From Stutzerimonas kunmingensis (GTDB taxonomy: Bacteria; Pseudomonadota; Gammaproteobacteria; Pseudomonadales; Pseudomonadaceae), in the NCBI RefSeq assembly GCF_021432085.1, contig NZ_CP090366.1:1364001-1428000 (forward strand): a stretch of DNA of 64,000 bases, given 5' to 3'. The notes under the pieces are model-generated. The model worked only from the letters and a program-made list of their open reading frames with translations. It was not told where the DNA came from and made no database searches. This document shows, in pieces, positions 54,395 through 62,397 of this stretch. Position 1 is the first letter of the stretch, and each line of letters begins with the position of its first letter. A program made the position numbers and the translations under genes.

Positions 54395-55558
54395 TCAGAG
54401 GTACTTCAGCCAGGCAATGTCCCTGCGCCGTGCCTTGAGTTCGGCGAACCAGCGCACCGCCGGGAACAGCAGCACCGCCAGCGCCAGGGTGCACAGCCAC
54501 AGTGGCCACACCGCATCGAAGCCGAAGTGATTGCCGCGGTTCAGACCCCAGATCGCCACGGCGGCGATGTAGAGCAGCTTCAGCACGTACAGGTGCAGCA
54601 GGTAGAAGAACATCGGGGCCGCGCCGAACACGCTGAGCGGTCGCAGCCAGGCGCGGCCCTGCTTGCGTTCGAAGCAACGCAGGAGCAGCAGGCCGCAACC
54701 CAGCGTCAGGCACAGGAACAGCAGCGACGGTGGGTACTTGGTGACGTTGAGCAGGCTCATCAGCGTGCGCAGGCCGTCCTCGCCGACGACCCAGGGCTGC
54801 TCGCCGTAGCTGTTGATCAGCCGCAGCAAAACGAAGGTCAGCAGGGCACCTTGAGCCCAGCCGCCCAGGTAGCGCTGGCGTCGCTCGGGGTCGGCGTTTC
54901 TGGCGAACCAGGGCCCGACAGCGTAGCCAAGGGCGATCACGCCGATCCACGGTAGCAGCGGGTAGGAGGTGCGCAGCTGCAGGTTTTCCGAAACCTCGAT
55001 CCAGCCGCGGTCGTGCAGGATGGCCCAGGGGACGTGCAATGCTAAGTCTGCGGAGAACTGCAGCGGGTCGAGCAGGTTGTGGCCGCCAATGATCACCAGT
55101 CCCAGCACGATCAGCGCAGGGCGCGGCAGCCAAAGCAGCGCCGAGAGCGCCAGCATGCTCAGGCCGATCGCCCAGATCACTTGCAGATAGATCACCTGCG
55201 GCGGGAACTGGAACGTCCAGGCGAAGTTGACCAGGGTGAATTCGAGCGCCACCAGGAACAGCCCTCGTTTGAGCAGAAAGCTCGACACTGCACGGCGGTC
55301 CTGGTGCTTTTCGCCATAAAGAAAGGCCGACAGGCCGGTCAGGAAGATGAATACCGGAGCGCAGAGATGCGCCAGGGTGCGGCTGAAGAACAACGCCGGC
55401 TCGGTGACCGCCACGTCCATTGGGTCGGGCACCTGCATATGCAGCAGGAAGGTTTCGCGGACATGGTCCAGCAGCATGAACAGGATCACCAGGCCGCGCA
55501 GCGCGTCGATGGATTGCAGGCGCGCCGCGGCTGGCGGAGTGAAATCGGGGGAGGGCAT
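54395..55558 (-). CDS. DUF1624-type membrane protein (heparan-alpha-glucosaminide N-acetyltransferase-like)
   Basis: 387 aa with about ten hydrophobic spans. N-terminal RLQSIDALRGLVILFMLLDHVRE is the acyltransferase-like start (R-x-x-SIDxLRG, then DH), followed by LAHLCAPVFIFLTGLSAFL. These features mark the DUF1624/HGSNAT group of membrane acyltransferases, whose bacterial function is unknown. The start MPSPDF is chosen over an in-frame Met 9 codons earlier. Single gene with nothing evident in the flanking gaps. Confidence 0.8.
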   Translation of the reverse strand: MPSPDFTPPAAARLQSIDALRGLVILFMLLDHVRETFLLHMQVPDPMDVAVTEPALFFSRTLAHLCAPVFIFLTGLSAFLYGEKHQDRRAVSSFLLKRGLFLVALEFTLVNFAWTFQFPPQVIYLQVIWAIGLSMLALSALLWLPRPALIVLGLVIIGGHNLLDPLQFSADLALHVPWAILHDRGWIEVSENLQLRTSYPLLPWIGVIALGYAVGPWFARNADPERRQRYLGGWAQGALLTFVLLRLINSYGEQPWVVGEDGLRTLMSLLNVTKYPPSLLFLCLTLGCGLLLLRCFERKQGRAWLRPLSVFGAAPMFFYLLHLYVLKLLYIAAVAIWGLNRGNHFGFDAVWPLWLCTLALAVLLFPAVRWFAELKARRRDIAWLKYL

Positions 55559-55683
55559 GAGCGGCTCACAGCAGGATGATCGCAATGCAGGCGCAGACTC
55601 GCTGCGCCCGCTGAAAGGTGCGATACGTTATAACAAAAGTCGCTGCCTCTCCAGATGCGAATCAACCACGATAGTCCCCGGCG

Positions 55684-55708
55684 TAAAAGGGCTGAATGCT
55701 TCAGCCCT
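55684..55708 (-). terminator. Terminator overlapping the end of the VOC gene
   Basis: AGGGCTGAA (55688-55696) pairs with TTCAGCCCT (55700-55708) around 3 nt; on the minus strand it is followed by TTTTACGC. The stem includes the stop codon. Confidence 0.75.
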
Positions 55709-56120
55709 GCTCGCAGTTAACCATCCACGATACGCCGAAGCGGTCGGTGAGCATGCCGAAGCGCTCGGCCCAGAAGGTTTTCTCCAGCGGCATGATCACC
55801 GTGCCGCCCTCGGCCAGTGCGGCGAACAGCTTTTCGCTTTCATCCACGCTGGTCGGATGCAGGGAAACCGAGCAACCCTTGATGCCTTCGTACGGCCCGC
55901 CACCACAGGTGTCGGGCAAGGAGTCGGAGGCCATCAGCACACCATCGCCGAGGTTCAGGCAGGCGTGCATGATCCGCTCGCGGTACTCGGCGGGAAACTG
56001 CTCGGCATCCGGCGCCTGGGCAAAGGTCATCATTTCCAGCGTGCCGCCCAGCACATCCTTGTAGAAGGTGAACGCTTCGCGGGTGGTGCCGTCGAGGGTG
56101 AGGTAGGTGGTGATCTTCAT
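55701..56120 (-). CDS. VOC-family protein (PhnB-like)
   Basis: 139 aa. Vicinal oxygen chelate fold, PhnB type: MKITTYLTLDGTTREAFTFYKDVLGG at the N-terminus (split: YLTLDGTTREA, FYKDVLGGTLEM), IMHACLNLGDGVLMASD in the middle, and a C-terminal ERFGMLTDRFGVSWMVN with the usual WMVN ending. PhnB-type proteins rarely have a proven activity. It lies 16 bases after a YCII gene with which it probably forms an operon, a pairing seen often in proteobacteria. Confidence 0.88.
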   Translation of the reverse strand: MKITTYLTLDGTTREAFTFYKDVLGGTLEMMTFAQAPDAEQFPAEYRERIMHACLNLGDGVLMASDSLPDTCGGGPYEGIKGCSVSLHPTSVDESEKLFAALAEGGTVIMPLEKTFWAERFGMLTDRFGVSWMVNCEQG

Positions 56121-56136
56121 TGCTTGCTCCTTGCGG

Positions 56137-56556
56137 TCATTGATTGAGTTGCGCGCGCAGGCGGTCTTCCTGCTCGCGCAGTTCGGGGGTGAACTCGGCG
56201 CCGAAGTCTTCCGCTTCGAATATCTGGCGAATCTCGATTTCCGAATCGCCGATGGCCGACTGCGGGCAACGCTTGACCCAGTCGACGGCCTCCTGCAACG
56301 AGGCGGTCTGGAACAGCCAGTAGCCGGCGATCAGCTCGCGGGTTTCGGCGAACGGGCCGTCGACCACACTGCACTGGCCGTCGCTGAAACGGACACGCGC
56401 GCCCTTGCGGCTTGGCTGCAGGCCCTCGCCGCCGAGCAGCACGCCGGCATTGGCCAGGTCTTCGTTGTAGCGGCCCATCGCCGTGAGAACGTCCTCGCTG
56501 GGCATCTCGCCGGCTTCGGTTTGTGGGGTGGCCTTGATCATCACCATGAAACGCAT
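56137..56556 (-). CDS. YCII-related (DGPF) domain protein
   Basis: 139 aa. MRFMVMIKATPQTEAGEMPS at the start, GRYNEDLANAGVLLGGEGLQPS in the middle and VVDGPFAETRELIAGYWLFQ (the DGPF motif) are all family marks. The YCII/DGPF proteins often neighbour ECF-type sigma factor genes and VOC proteins; no sigma gene is present here. Function unknown; cytoplasmic. Confidence 0.88.
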   Translation of the reverse strand: MRFMVMIKATPQTEAGEMPSEDVLTAMGRYNEDLANAGVLLGGEGLQPSRKGARVRFSDGQCSVVDGPFAETRELIAGYWLFQTASLQEAVDWVKRCPQSAIGDSEIEIRQIFEAEDFGAEFTPELREQEDRLRAQLNQ

Positions 56557-56676
56557 CGGTGGACTCCTTCAGTGGAATGGAAAGAGCCTAGACGGGCATA
56601 CGGCAATTTCCGCCGGCTCCGATCATTGGTCGAACGGGCGCGGAAGGAATCGACAGGTCTTTGAGAAATTCTTTGC

Positions 56677-57426
56677 TCAGGGCAGTGGATAGGTCAGCAG
56701 AAGCAGATGCAGGCTGTTGACCGCACCGTGCAGAAACACCGCGACCCACAGGCGGTCACCGGAGTAATGGAAGGCCAGGCCGTAGCCCAGACCGGCCAGC
56801 GTGGCGAGCCCGGCGAAACCGAAGCCTGCCGGCAGGTGCGCGGCGCCGAACAGGGCAGTCGCCAGGCCGATGCCGGCGACCGCACCGAAGCGTCCGACCA
56901 GTGCACGCTGCAGCAGGCCGCGAAAGATCAGCTCTTCGGCCAGGCAGGTGATGCCCAGGTTGATCAGCAGCCAGGGCAGGAACAGCGCCGGCCCTTTCGG
57001 TTGCCAGCCCAGCACGCCAGAGGCCAGCGCCAGCAGCGGGACGAGAATCAGGCAGGCGCCTGACGCAAGCAGGGTGAGTCTGATCGAGCGCCAATCCGTT
57101 CGTGGCTGGCCCAGCCACCAGGCCAGCAGCAGTGCCGCGACCATCGCCTTGCCCGGGCTGATGCGCAATTGCCAGGCCGAGGCTCCGCCCAGATCCTGCG
57201 GTGGGCCGAGCGGCAGCGGGCTGAAGCCGGGCAGCAGATGTGCGGCGAGCAACAGGGCGCCGAGCAGCGTACCGAACAGCCACGGCGAGTAGGGGATGTG
57301 CGGCTGAGCGACAAGCCAGCCAGCGAATAGCAGAACGGCCAGCGCGCCAACCGGCTCGATCATGCCGAGGGCCAGGCCGAGCGATAGCGCGACGACCGGA
57401 ATGCAGTAGTGCAGCCTGCGAATCAC
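56677..57426 (-). CDS. CPBP-family intramembrane metalloprotease
   Basis: 249 aa with about eight hydrophobic spans. The CPBP motifs are present: LAEELIFRGLLQRAL near residue 166 (EExxxR), FGAAHLPAG near 195 and VFLHGAVNSLH near 230; the Glu and His residues coordinate the metal. The start is GTG, directly after the stop of 57428-57982 on the same strand, so the two are likely coupled. Substrates are unknown; relatives process membrane peptides or serve in bacteriocin immunity. Confidence 0.83.
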   Translation of the reverse strand: MIRRLHYCIPVVALSLGLALGMIEPVGALAVLLFAGWLVAQPHIPYSPWLFGTLLGALLLAAHLLPGFSPLPLGPPQDLGGASAWQLRISPGKAMVAALLLAWWLGQPRTDWRSIRLTLLASGACLILVPLLALASGVLGWQPKGPALFLPWLLINLGITCLAEELIFRGLLQRALVGRFGAVAGIGLATALFGAAHLPAGFGFAGLATLAGLGYGLAFHYSGDRLWVAVFLHGAVNSLHLLLLTYPLP

Positions 57427-57427
57427 A

Positions 57428-57982
57428 CTATTGCAGCCGATAACGCGCGAGCTCCTTTGGCGTGAGCACGCGCATGCGCCACGGTTCGATCAGCTGCATG
57501 TCGTCCGCCAGCCGCGTATTGACGCCCATGTCCCGGAAGTAGATGCGTGGTGCGCGGTGTGGTCGCTGGCTGATGGACTGCGCCGACTCGCCATTGGCCA
57601 CGTACGGCCGATGCAGGCCGACATAGCCGCGCACGGTGCGCTGTCGTCCCGCCGCCAGCAGATAGATGCAGCTGCCCTGGCAGACCGCGGTCGCCGGCAC
57701 CAGGGCGTCGAAGCCCGTCTCGCGCAGCAGATAGCCCATGCGCATGGCTTCCGCTGCGCTGCCGCCGATGTTGTCGAGGATCAGCAGCTTGCGCGCGTGT
57801 TTGCCAGGGTGGGCCATGATGCCCTTGAGCAGCGCCTCGTAGTCACCCGGCGCAATCTGTTCGGTAACGCGTGCGACCAGCACCAGGCCCTGATCTTCAT
57901 GTTCCAGCGGCAGCACCTCGACCTTGGCGTGGGCAGTGCAGGCGAACAGCGCCAGTGCGCAGAGGGTGACGAAGCGAAGCAT
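57428..57982 (-). CDS. Secreted ClpP/crotonase-fold protein (COG3904-like)
   Basis: 184 aa. Sec signal MLRFVTLCALALFACTAHA followed by KVEVLPLEHE. The mid-part LLILDNIGGSAAEAMRMGYLL and VCQGSCIYLLAAGRQRTV resembles the COG3904 predicted periplasmic proteins of the ClpP/crotonase superfamily, with a Cys pair around the Ser (CQGSC) that could be the nucleophile, then GLHRPYVAN with the His. This suggests a periplasmic hydrolase. It is upstream of and next to a membrane metalloprotease gene. Confidence 0.72.
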   Translation of the reverse strand: MLRFVTLCALALFACTAHAKVEVLPLEHEDQGLVLVARVTEQIAPGDYEALLKGIMAHPGKHARKLLILDNIGGSAAEAMRMGYLLRETGFDALVPATAVCQGSCIYLLAAGRQRTVRGYVGLHRPYVANGESAQSISQRPHRAPRIYFRDMGVNTRLADDMQLIEPWRMRVLTPKELARYRLQ

Positions 57983-58080
57983 CGAGCGGGCAGTCCTGAA
58001 ATGGGAGGTGGCGAAGATACCCGCAGCGCCGGCTTTCGCCTACTGCGACCTTCGCCCCTCGCTCGGGCCTGGATTGCGTA

Positions 58081-59331
58081 TCAGCGTGCGGCGTCTTCGG
58101 CGGACAATGCGCGAATCATCGCCGTCGTCAGATACAGCCGCGGCGCGATGCTCGACAGCTCGATGTACTCGTCTTCCGAGTGCAGCCCGGCACCGACCAC
58201 ACCCATGGTTTCCAGCACGGCCGGCTTGTCGCTGTCCGGCACATAGGCGTAACCGGCATCGGTGCCGAAGCGCATGGCGATCGGCTCGATACGCTGGTCG
58301 ATCTCGCCATACAGGCGCTGTGCGGTTTCGGCCAGGCGCTCCGATGCCGGATTCTTCGCCAGCGGTGGGCGGCCCTTGTCGACGCGCAGCTCGACGCGGG
58401 TTTCGTCGATCAGCTTGTTCTCGATGATCTTCTGCGCATCGGCGAGCACGCGTTCGGTCTCGCTGATATCGGAGTAGCGCATGTCTGCTTCGGCGGTCGC
58501 CTTGTTCGGGATGATGTTGCGCTTCTCACCGCCGGCGATCATGGTCCAGCTGACCGTGGTGCCCTTGTCCGGGTCGCCCAGGTCCTTGAGCTGCACCAGC
58601 TGGTGCGCCAGTTCCAGCACGGCGTTGCGACCCTCCTCAGGTGCGGAACCGGCGTGGGAGGATTTGCCGTTCACCTCCAGCATCACCGCATTGATGCCAT
58701 TGGTGGCGGTGGTCACCGCATCGCGATCCGGCGGCTCGTAGGAGAAGACGTAATCATGCTTGCGGGCCAGTTCGGCGATGATCTTCTTCGAGCCCGCCGA
58801 GCCCATTTCCTCATCCGGGTTGAACAGTACGGTGATCGTGCCGTAGGCGTCGAACTGCTGCGCCTTGAGCAGCTCCAGCGCATGCAGGATCATCGCCACG
58901 CCACCCTTGGCATCGGCCACGCCGGGGCCGTAGGCGCGCTTCTCGTCCATGCGGAACGGGCTCTCCGCGGCGGTGCCTTCGGCGAACACCGTGTCGTAAT
59001 GCACCATCAGCAGGAAGTCCTTGTCGCCGCTGCCCTTGAGGGTGCCGACGATGTTGTCGCCGGCCGATGGTGCGGCCGGGCTGGTGCTGACCTCGGCACC
59101 CAGTGCCTGCAGGCGCTCGACCAGCATCTGGCTGACCGTGGCCAGACCCTCGGCCTGGCCGGTGCCGGTATCCACCGCCACCAGCTGCTTCACGGTTGCG
59201 ATATAGGCGCTCTGTTCGGCCTTGGCCTGTTCGAGCAGCTCGGCAGGTTTGATTTCGGCGGCCATGGCGGACAGCGATGAAAGGCAAAGCGCGACTGCAG
59301 CAGCAATCGGGGCGACGGCGCGTACGTGCAT
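58081..59331 (-). CDS. Secreted M20 carboxypeptidase (glutamate carboxypeptidase / CPG2-like)
   Basis: 416 aa, matching carboxypeptidase G2 (415 aa) of a Pseudomonas strain in length and in motif order. Signal peptide of about 24 residues ending AMAA. Zinc ligands: His in LMVHYDTV, Asp in GVADAKGG, catalytic Glu pair in NPDEEMGS, Glu in SYEPPDRD and His in AGLHSEDEYIEL. KSSHAGSAPEEG is the dimerisation/active-site loop. CPG2 removes C-terminal glutamate from folates and N-acyl peptides; the exact substrate here is inferred. GAGG lies 8 bases before the chosen ATG. Divergent from the HIT gene. Confidence 0.9.
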   Translation of the reverse strand: MHVRAVAPIAAAVALCLSSLSAMAAEIKPAELLEQAKAEQSAYIATVKQLVAVDTGTGQAEGLATVSQMLVERLQALGAEVSTSPAAPSAGDNIVGTLKGSGDKDFLLMVHYDTVFAEGTAAESPFRMDEKRAYGPGVADAKGGVAMILHALELLKAQQFDAYGTITVLFNPDEEMGSAGSKKIIAELARKHDYVFSYEPPDRDAVTTATNGINAVMLEVNGKSSHAGSAPEEGRNAVLELAHQLVQLKDLGDPDKGTTVSWTMIAGGEKRNIIPNKATAEADMRYSDISETERVLADAQKIIENKLIDETRVELRVDKGRPPLAKNPASERLAETAQRLYGEIDQRIEPIAMRFGTDAGYAYVPDSDKPAVLETMGVVGAGLHSEDEYIELSSIAPRLYLTTAMIRALSAEDAAR

Positions 59332-59468
59332 CGGAATAACCTCGGATCGCGGGGGTGATGAGCTTGAGAGCGCGGCCAGGCCCGCAACGTTCCGAAGCAT
59401 CGCCGCACGGGTCGCAGCCGCGCGGAGAATGCTAATGTCTGCCTTTTCCACTTGCCGGAGAACTCCAG

Positions 59469-59912
59469 GTGTCCCTGACCACGCCCTACGATCCGCAGAA
59501 CATCTTCGCCCAGATCATTCGCGGCGATGCGCCCTGCTACAAACTCTACGAGGATGACGACGTACTGGCCTTCCTCGACCTGTTCCCGCAGTCCTTCGGC
59601 CATACGCTGGTGATTCCCAAGCGCTCGGCGGCCTGCAACATCCTCGATGTGGATACCGACGCGCTGGCCAAGGTCATGGCCCTGGTGCAGAAGCTCACCC
59701 GGGTGATCGTCGACGAGCTGCAGCCGGATGGTGTGCAGGTCGCGCAGTTCAATGGTGCGCCGGCGGGGCAGACGGTGTTCCACATCCACGTGCATATCGT
59801 GCCGCGCTACTCGGGCGAGGGGCTCGGCATTCATGCCGCCCGCAAGGCCGATCCAGCCGATCTGGAAAAGCTCCAGGCGCGCTTGCAGCAGCGGATCGCC
59901 GCGCAGGGCTGA
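59469..59912 (+). CDS. HIT-family nucleotide-binding/hydrolase protein
   Basis: 147 aa. Starts with GTG (GGAG about 8 bases before). The histidine triad is FHIHVHIVPR near residue 101 (H-phi-H-phi-H). NIFAQIIRGDAPCYKLYEDD and AFLDLFPQSFGHTLVIPK are the usual N-terminal marks. Such proteins hydrolyse adenosine phosphoramidates or dinucleotides. The next operon follows 108 bases downstream. Confidence 0.92.
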   Translation: MSLTTPYDPQNIFAQIIRGDAPCYKLYEDDDVLAFLDLFPQSFGHTLVIPKRSAACNILDVDTDALAKVMALVQKLTRVIVDELQPDGVQVAQFNGAPAGQTVFHIHVHIVPRYSGEGLGIHAARKADPADLEKLQARLQQRIAAQG

Positions 59913-60020
59913 GCCAGGCCGCGATGTCGTGGCGGGGTCAAGCCCGCTGCGACCATCGCAGCAGCCAACAGGCACCAAAGTACAATTCGTGCCCGGCAGG
60001 GGGCTTCATACCCTGCGGGC

Positions 60021-61001
60021 ATGATGCTTTCATTGCCCTTCCTCACCCCGTTCGTTCTGCGCGCTCGCCGCGCGCTGTTGGCGCTTGTATTGCTGCCCCT
60101 GTGGGCACAGGCGCAGGAGCTGCCGGTGCTGACCCTCAGCGTGCTGCAGTTCGGCACGCCGCACTGGGAGCTTGAGCATCTCAAGCGTCAGGGGCTGGAC
60201 CGCGCCAACGGTTTCGAGCTGAAGGTGCGACTGGTGGCCGATGTGCCGGCCTCGCGACTGGCATTGACCAGCGGCAGCGTCGACGGCGCGGTGAGCGATC
60301 TGCTCTGGGCGCAGGCGCGTTACCAGGCCGGCACGGCTTATCGCTACGTACCTTTCTCCTCCCAGATTGGTGAGGTGCTGGTGCCCGAAGGCAGCGCCAT
60401 CCGCACGCTGGCCGACCTGCGCGGCAAGCGCATCGGCGTCGCTGGCGGGCCGGACGGGCTGGGCTGGCAGTTGCTGCAGCATGCCGCGGCCCAGGACGGA
60501 ATCGATCTGTCCAAACGGGCGACTGTTCAGTACGCCGCACCGCCACTGCTCAGCCAGGCGCTGCGCCGCGGTCAGGTGGATGCGCTGCTGACCTTCTGGC
60601 ATTTCTCCGCGCGCATGCGTGGCGAGGGTGGTGTGCAGGTGGCGTTCAGTCTCGATGATCTGCTCCGATCATTGGAGCTTGATCCCCACCTGCCGGTGCT
60701 CGGCTATCTGTTCTCCGAATCCTGGGCCGTCGAGCATGAGGCGCTGCTGCAGCGTTTCGCCATGGCGTTGGGCCAGACCAAGCACGAGCTCGCCAGCGAG
60801 CCGGCGCACTGGCAGGCGCTGCGGTCGCTGATGCGTGCCGACGAGGATGGCGTGTTCGCCGCGCTGCGTGACAGTTTCCTCGCCGGCATTCCGCAGCCGC
60901 TGGATGAGCGGCGTATCGCCGACCTGCAACGACTGTTGACCCTCACCGGCGCCGATCCGGCGAAACTGATGCCGGCCGCGTCATTCCAGAGCACGCCATG
61001 A
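60021..61001 (+). CDS. ABC transporter substrate-binding protein, NitT/TauT type
   Basis: 326 aa. A signal peptide is likely (hydrophobic run near residue 18-31 ending AQAQ). TLSVLQFGTPHWELEHLKRQ and KVRLVADVPASRLALTSGSVDGAVSDLLWAQ (split: ASRLALTSGSVD, AVSDLLWAQ) are typical of the aliphatic sulfonate/nitrate-type binding proteins (PF09084/NMT1-like). The remainder has RIGVAGGPDGLGWQLL, where the ligand pocket would lie. Ligand unknown. Its last codons overlap the permease start by 4 bases. Confidence 0.85.
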   Translation: MMLSLPFLTPFVLRARRALLALVLLPLWAQAQELPVLTLSVLQFGTPHWELEHLKRQGLDRANGFELKVRLVADVPASRLALTSGSVDGAVSDLLWAQARYQAGTAYRYVPFSSQIGEVLVPEGSAIRTLADLRGKRIGVAGGPDGLGWQLLQHAAAQDGIDLSKRATVQYAAPPLLSQALRRGQVDALLTFWHFSARMRGEGGVQVAFSLDDLLRSLELDPHLPVLGYLFSESWAVEHEALLQRFAMALGQTKHELASEPAHWQALRSLMRADEDGVFAALRDSFLAGIPQPLDERRIADLQRLLTLTGADPAKLMPAASFQSTP

Positions 61002-61759
61002 ACGGCTCGCGCTGGGCCTGCTGGATCGCCCTGCCATGCGCGGTGGCACTCTGGACGCTGATTGCGCTGGTCGTGCAGACGCCGCTGCTGCCGAGTCCGG
61101 CCGCCGTGCTCGACACCTTCTGGCGGGCCACGCAGAGCGGTGAACTGCCCGAACATCTGCTGGTTACCCTGCGTCGCGTGCTGTTCGCCTTCGTGCTGGC
61201 GATGGCACTGGGCACGCTGCTAGGCGTGTGGATGGGCCGCTCGCGGCTGGCCAATGCCGTGCTCGATCCGCTGCTGGTGCTGTTTCTCAACCTGCCGGCG
61301 CTGGTCACCATCATCCTGCTCTACGTCTGGTTCGGTCTGGTCGAAGCTGCGGCGGTACTGGCGGTGGTGATCAACAAGGTGCCGAACGTGGCCGTCACCG
61401 TGCGCGAGGGCGCACGCAGTATCGATCCCAAGCTGGAACAGATGGCGCTGGTCTACCGTTTCACGCGCTGGCAGCGGATCAGGCATGTCTGGCTGCCGCA
61501 GCTGTTTCCCTACCTGATGGCCGCCACTCGCGGCGGGCTGGCGCTGATCTGGAAGATCGTGCTGGTGGTCGAGCTGCTCGGTCGCTCGGATGGCATCGGC
61601 TTTCAGCTGCATATGGCCTTTCAGGTGTTCGACGTGGCGAGCATCCTCGCCTACAGCCTGGCCTTCATCGCCGTGGTCCAGCTGATCGAACTGGCGCTGT
61701 TGCAGCCGCTGGAGCGTCGCGCATCGTCCTGGCGCGAAGCGGGTGTGCGCCATGCTTGA
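60998..61759 (+). CDS. ABC transporter permease, SsuC/TauC type
   Basis: 253 aa, about six hydrophobic spans. LVTLRRVLFAFVLAMALGTLLGVWMG, the NLPALVTIILLYVWFGL helix and the EAA loop TVREGARSIDPKLEQMALVYR (split: REGARSIDPKLEQMAL) followed by WLPQLFPYLMAATRGGLAL are typical of the SsuC group. It overlaps the binding protein gene (ATGA) and the ATPase gene by 8 bases, so the three genes form a tight operon. Confidence 0.9.
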   Translation: MNGSRWACWIALPCAVALWTLIALVVQTPLLPSPAAVLDTFWRATQSGELPEHLLVTLRRVLFAFVLAMALGTLLGVWMGRSRLANAVLDPLLVLFLNLPALVTIILLYVWFGLVEAAAVLAVVINKVPNVAVTVREGARSIDPKLEQMALVYRFTRWQRIRHVWLPQLFPYLMAATRGGLALIWKIVLVVELLGRSDGIGFQLHMAFQVFDVASILAYSLAFIAVVQLIELALLQPLERRASSWREAGVRHA

Positions 61760-62390
61760 GCTGCGCCTGGATGGCCGTCACCCCGTGCTGGGCGTGATCG
61801 ATGCGCAGGTGCGCGAAGGCGATCGCATCTGTCTGCTCGGGCCGTCCGGTGTCGGCAAGACGACGCTGCTCAACGGCATTGCCGGGCTCGATCCGCAGCT
61901 GCGGCCGATGATCGAGCAGCGCGCCGGCTTGCGCGTCGGCTACCTGTTTCAGGAGCATCGCCTGTTGCCCTGGCGCACGGTGCGACAGAACCTGGCGCTG
62001 GTCGGCGCGAGCGCGGCGGACATCGAGCGGCTGCTGGCCGAGGTCGGGCTGAGTGGCGCGGCCGATAGCCTGCCGGATCAGCTCTCGCTGGGCATGGCGC
62101 GCAGGGCGGCACTGGCGCGCTGCCTGGCGATCAAGCCGGATCTGTTGCTGCTCGACGAACCCTTCGCCTCGCTGGATGCCGAGCGCGCCGCCGAACTGCG
62201 CGGCCTGATCGCCCGCCTGCTGGATCAGCACCCGGCCATGGCGATGATCTGCGTGACCCACGATCCGCGCGATGCCGACGATCTGGCCAACTGCCTGTGG
62301 TACCTGAGCGGCGTCCCGGCGACATTGCGCTGCGATGAGCCGCTCGGCAGCGCCGCCAGCCTCAGTCAGCTCAGCGAGCGCCGCGCCTGA
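61752..62390 (+). CDS. ABC transporter ATP-binding protein with a non-canonical signature motif
   Basis: 212 aa, short for an SsuB-type ATPase. Walker A GPSGVGKTT near residue 32, Q-loop LFQEHRLLPWRTVRQNL, Walker B LLLLDEPFASLD near 134, D-loop and switch His in CVTHDPRDAD are intact. The signature, normally LSGGQ, reads DQLSLGMARRAALARCLA, so Gly-Gly-Gln is replaced by Leu-Gly-Met. Start ATG chosen at 61752; a GTG three codons upstream is also possible. Oxyanion or sulfonate import is expected from the neighbours. Confidence 0.88.
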   Translation: MLELRLDGRHPVLGVIDAQVREGDRICLLGPSGVGKTTLLNGIAGLDPQLRPMIEQRAGLRVGYLFQEHRLLPWRTVRQNLALVGASAADIERLLAEVGLSGAADSLPDQLSLGMARRAALARCLAIKPDLLLLDEPFASLDAERAAELRGLIARLLDQHPAMAMICVTHDPRDADDLANCLWYLSGVPATLRCDEPLGSAASLSQLSERRA

Positions 62391-62397
62391 GCGGCAT

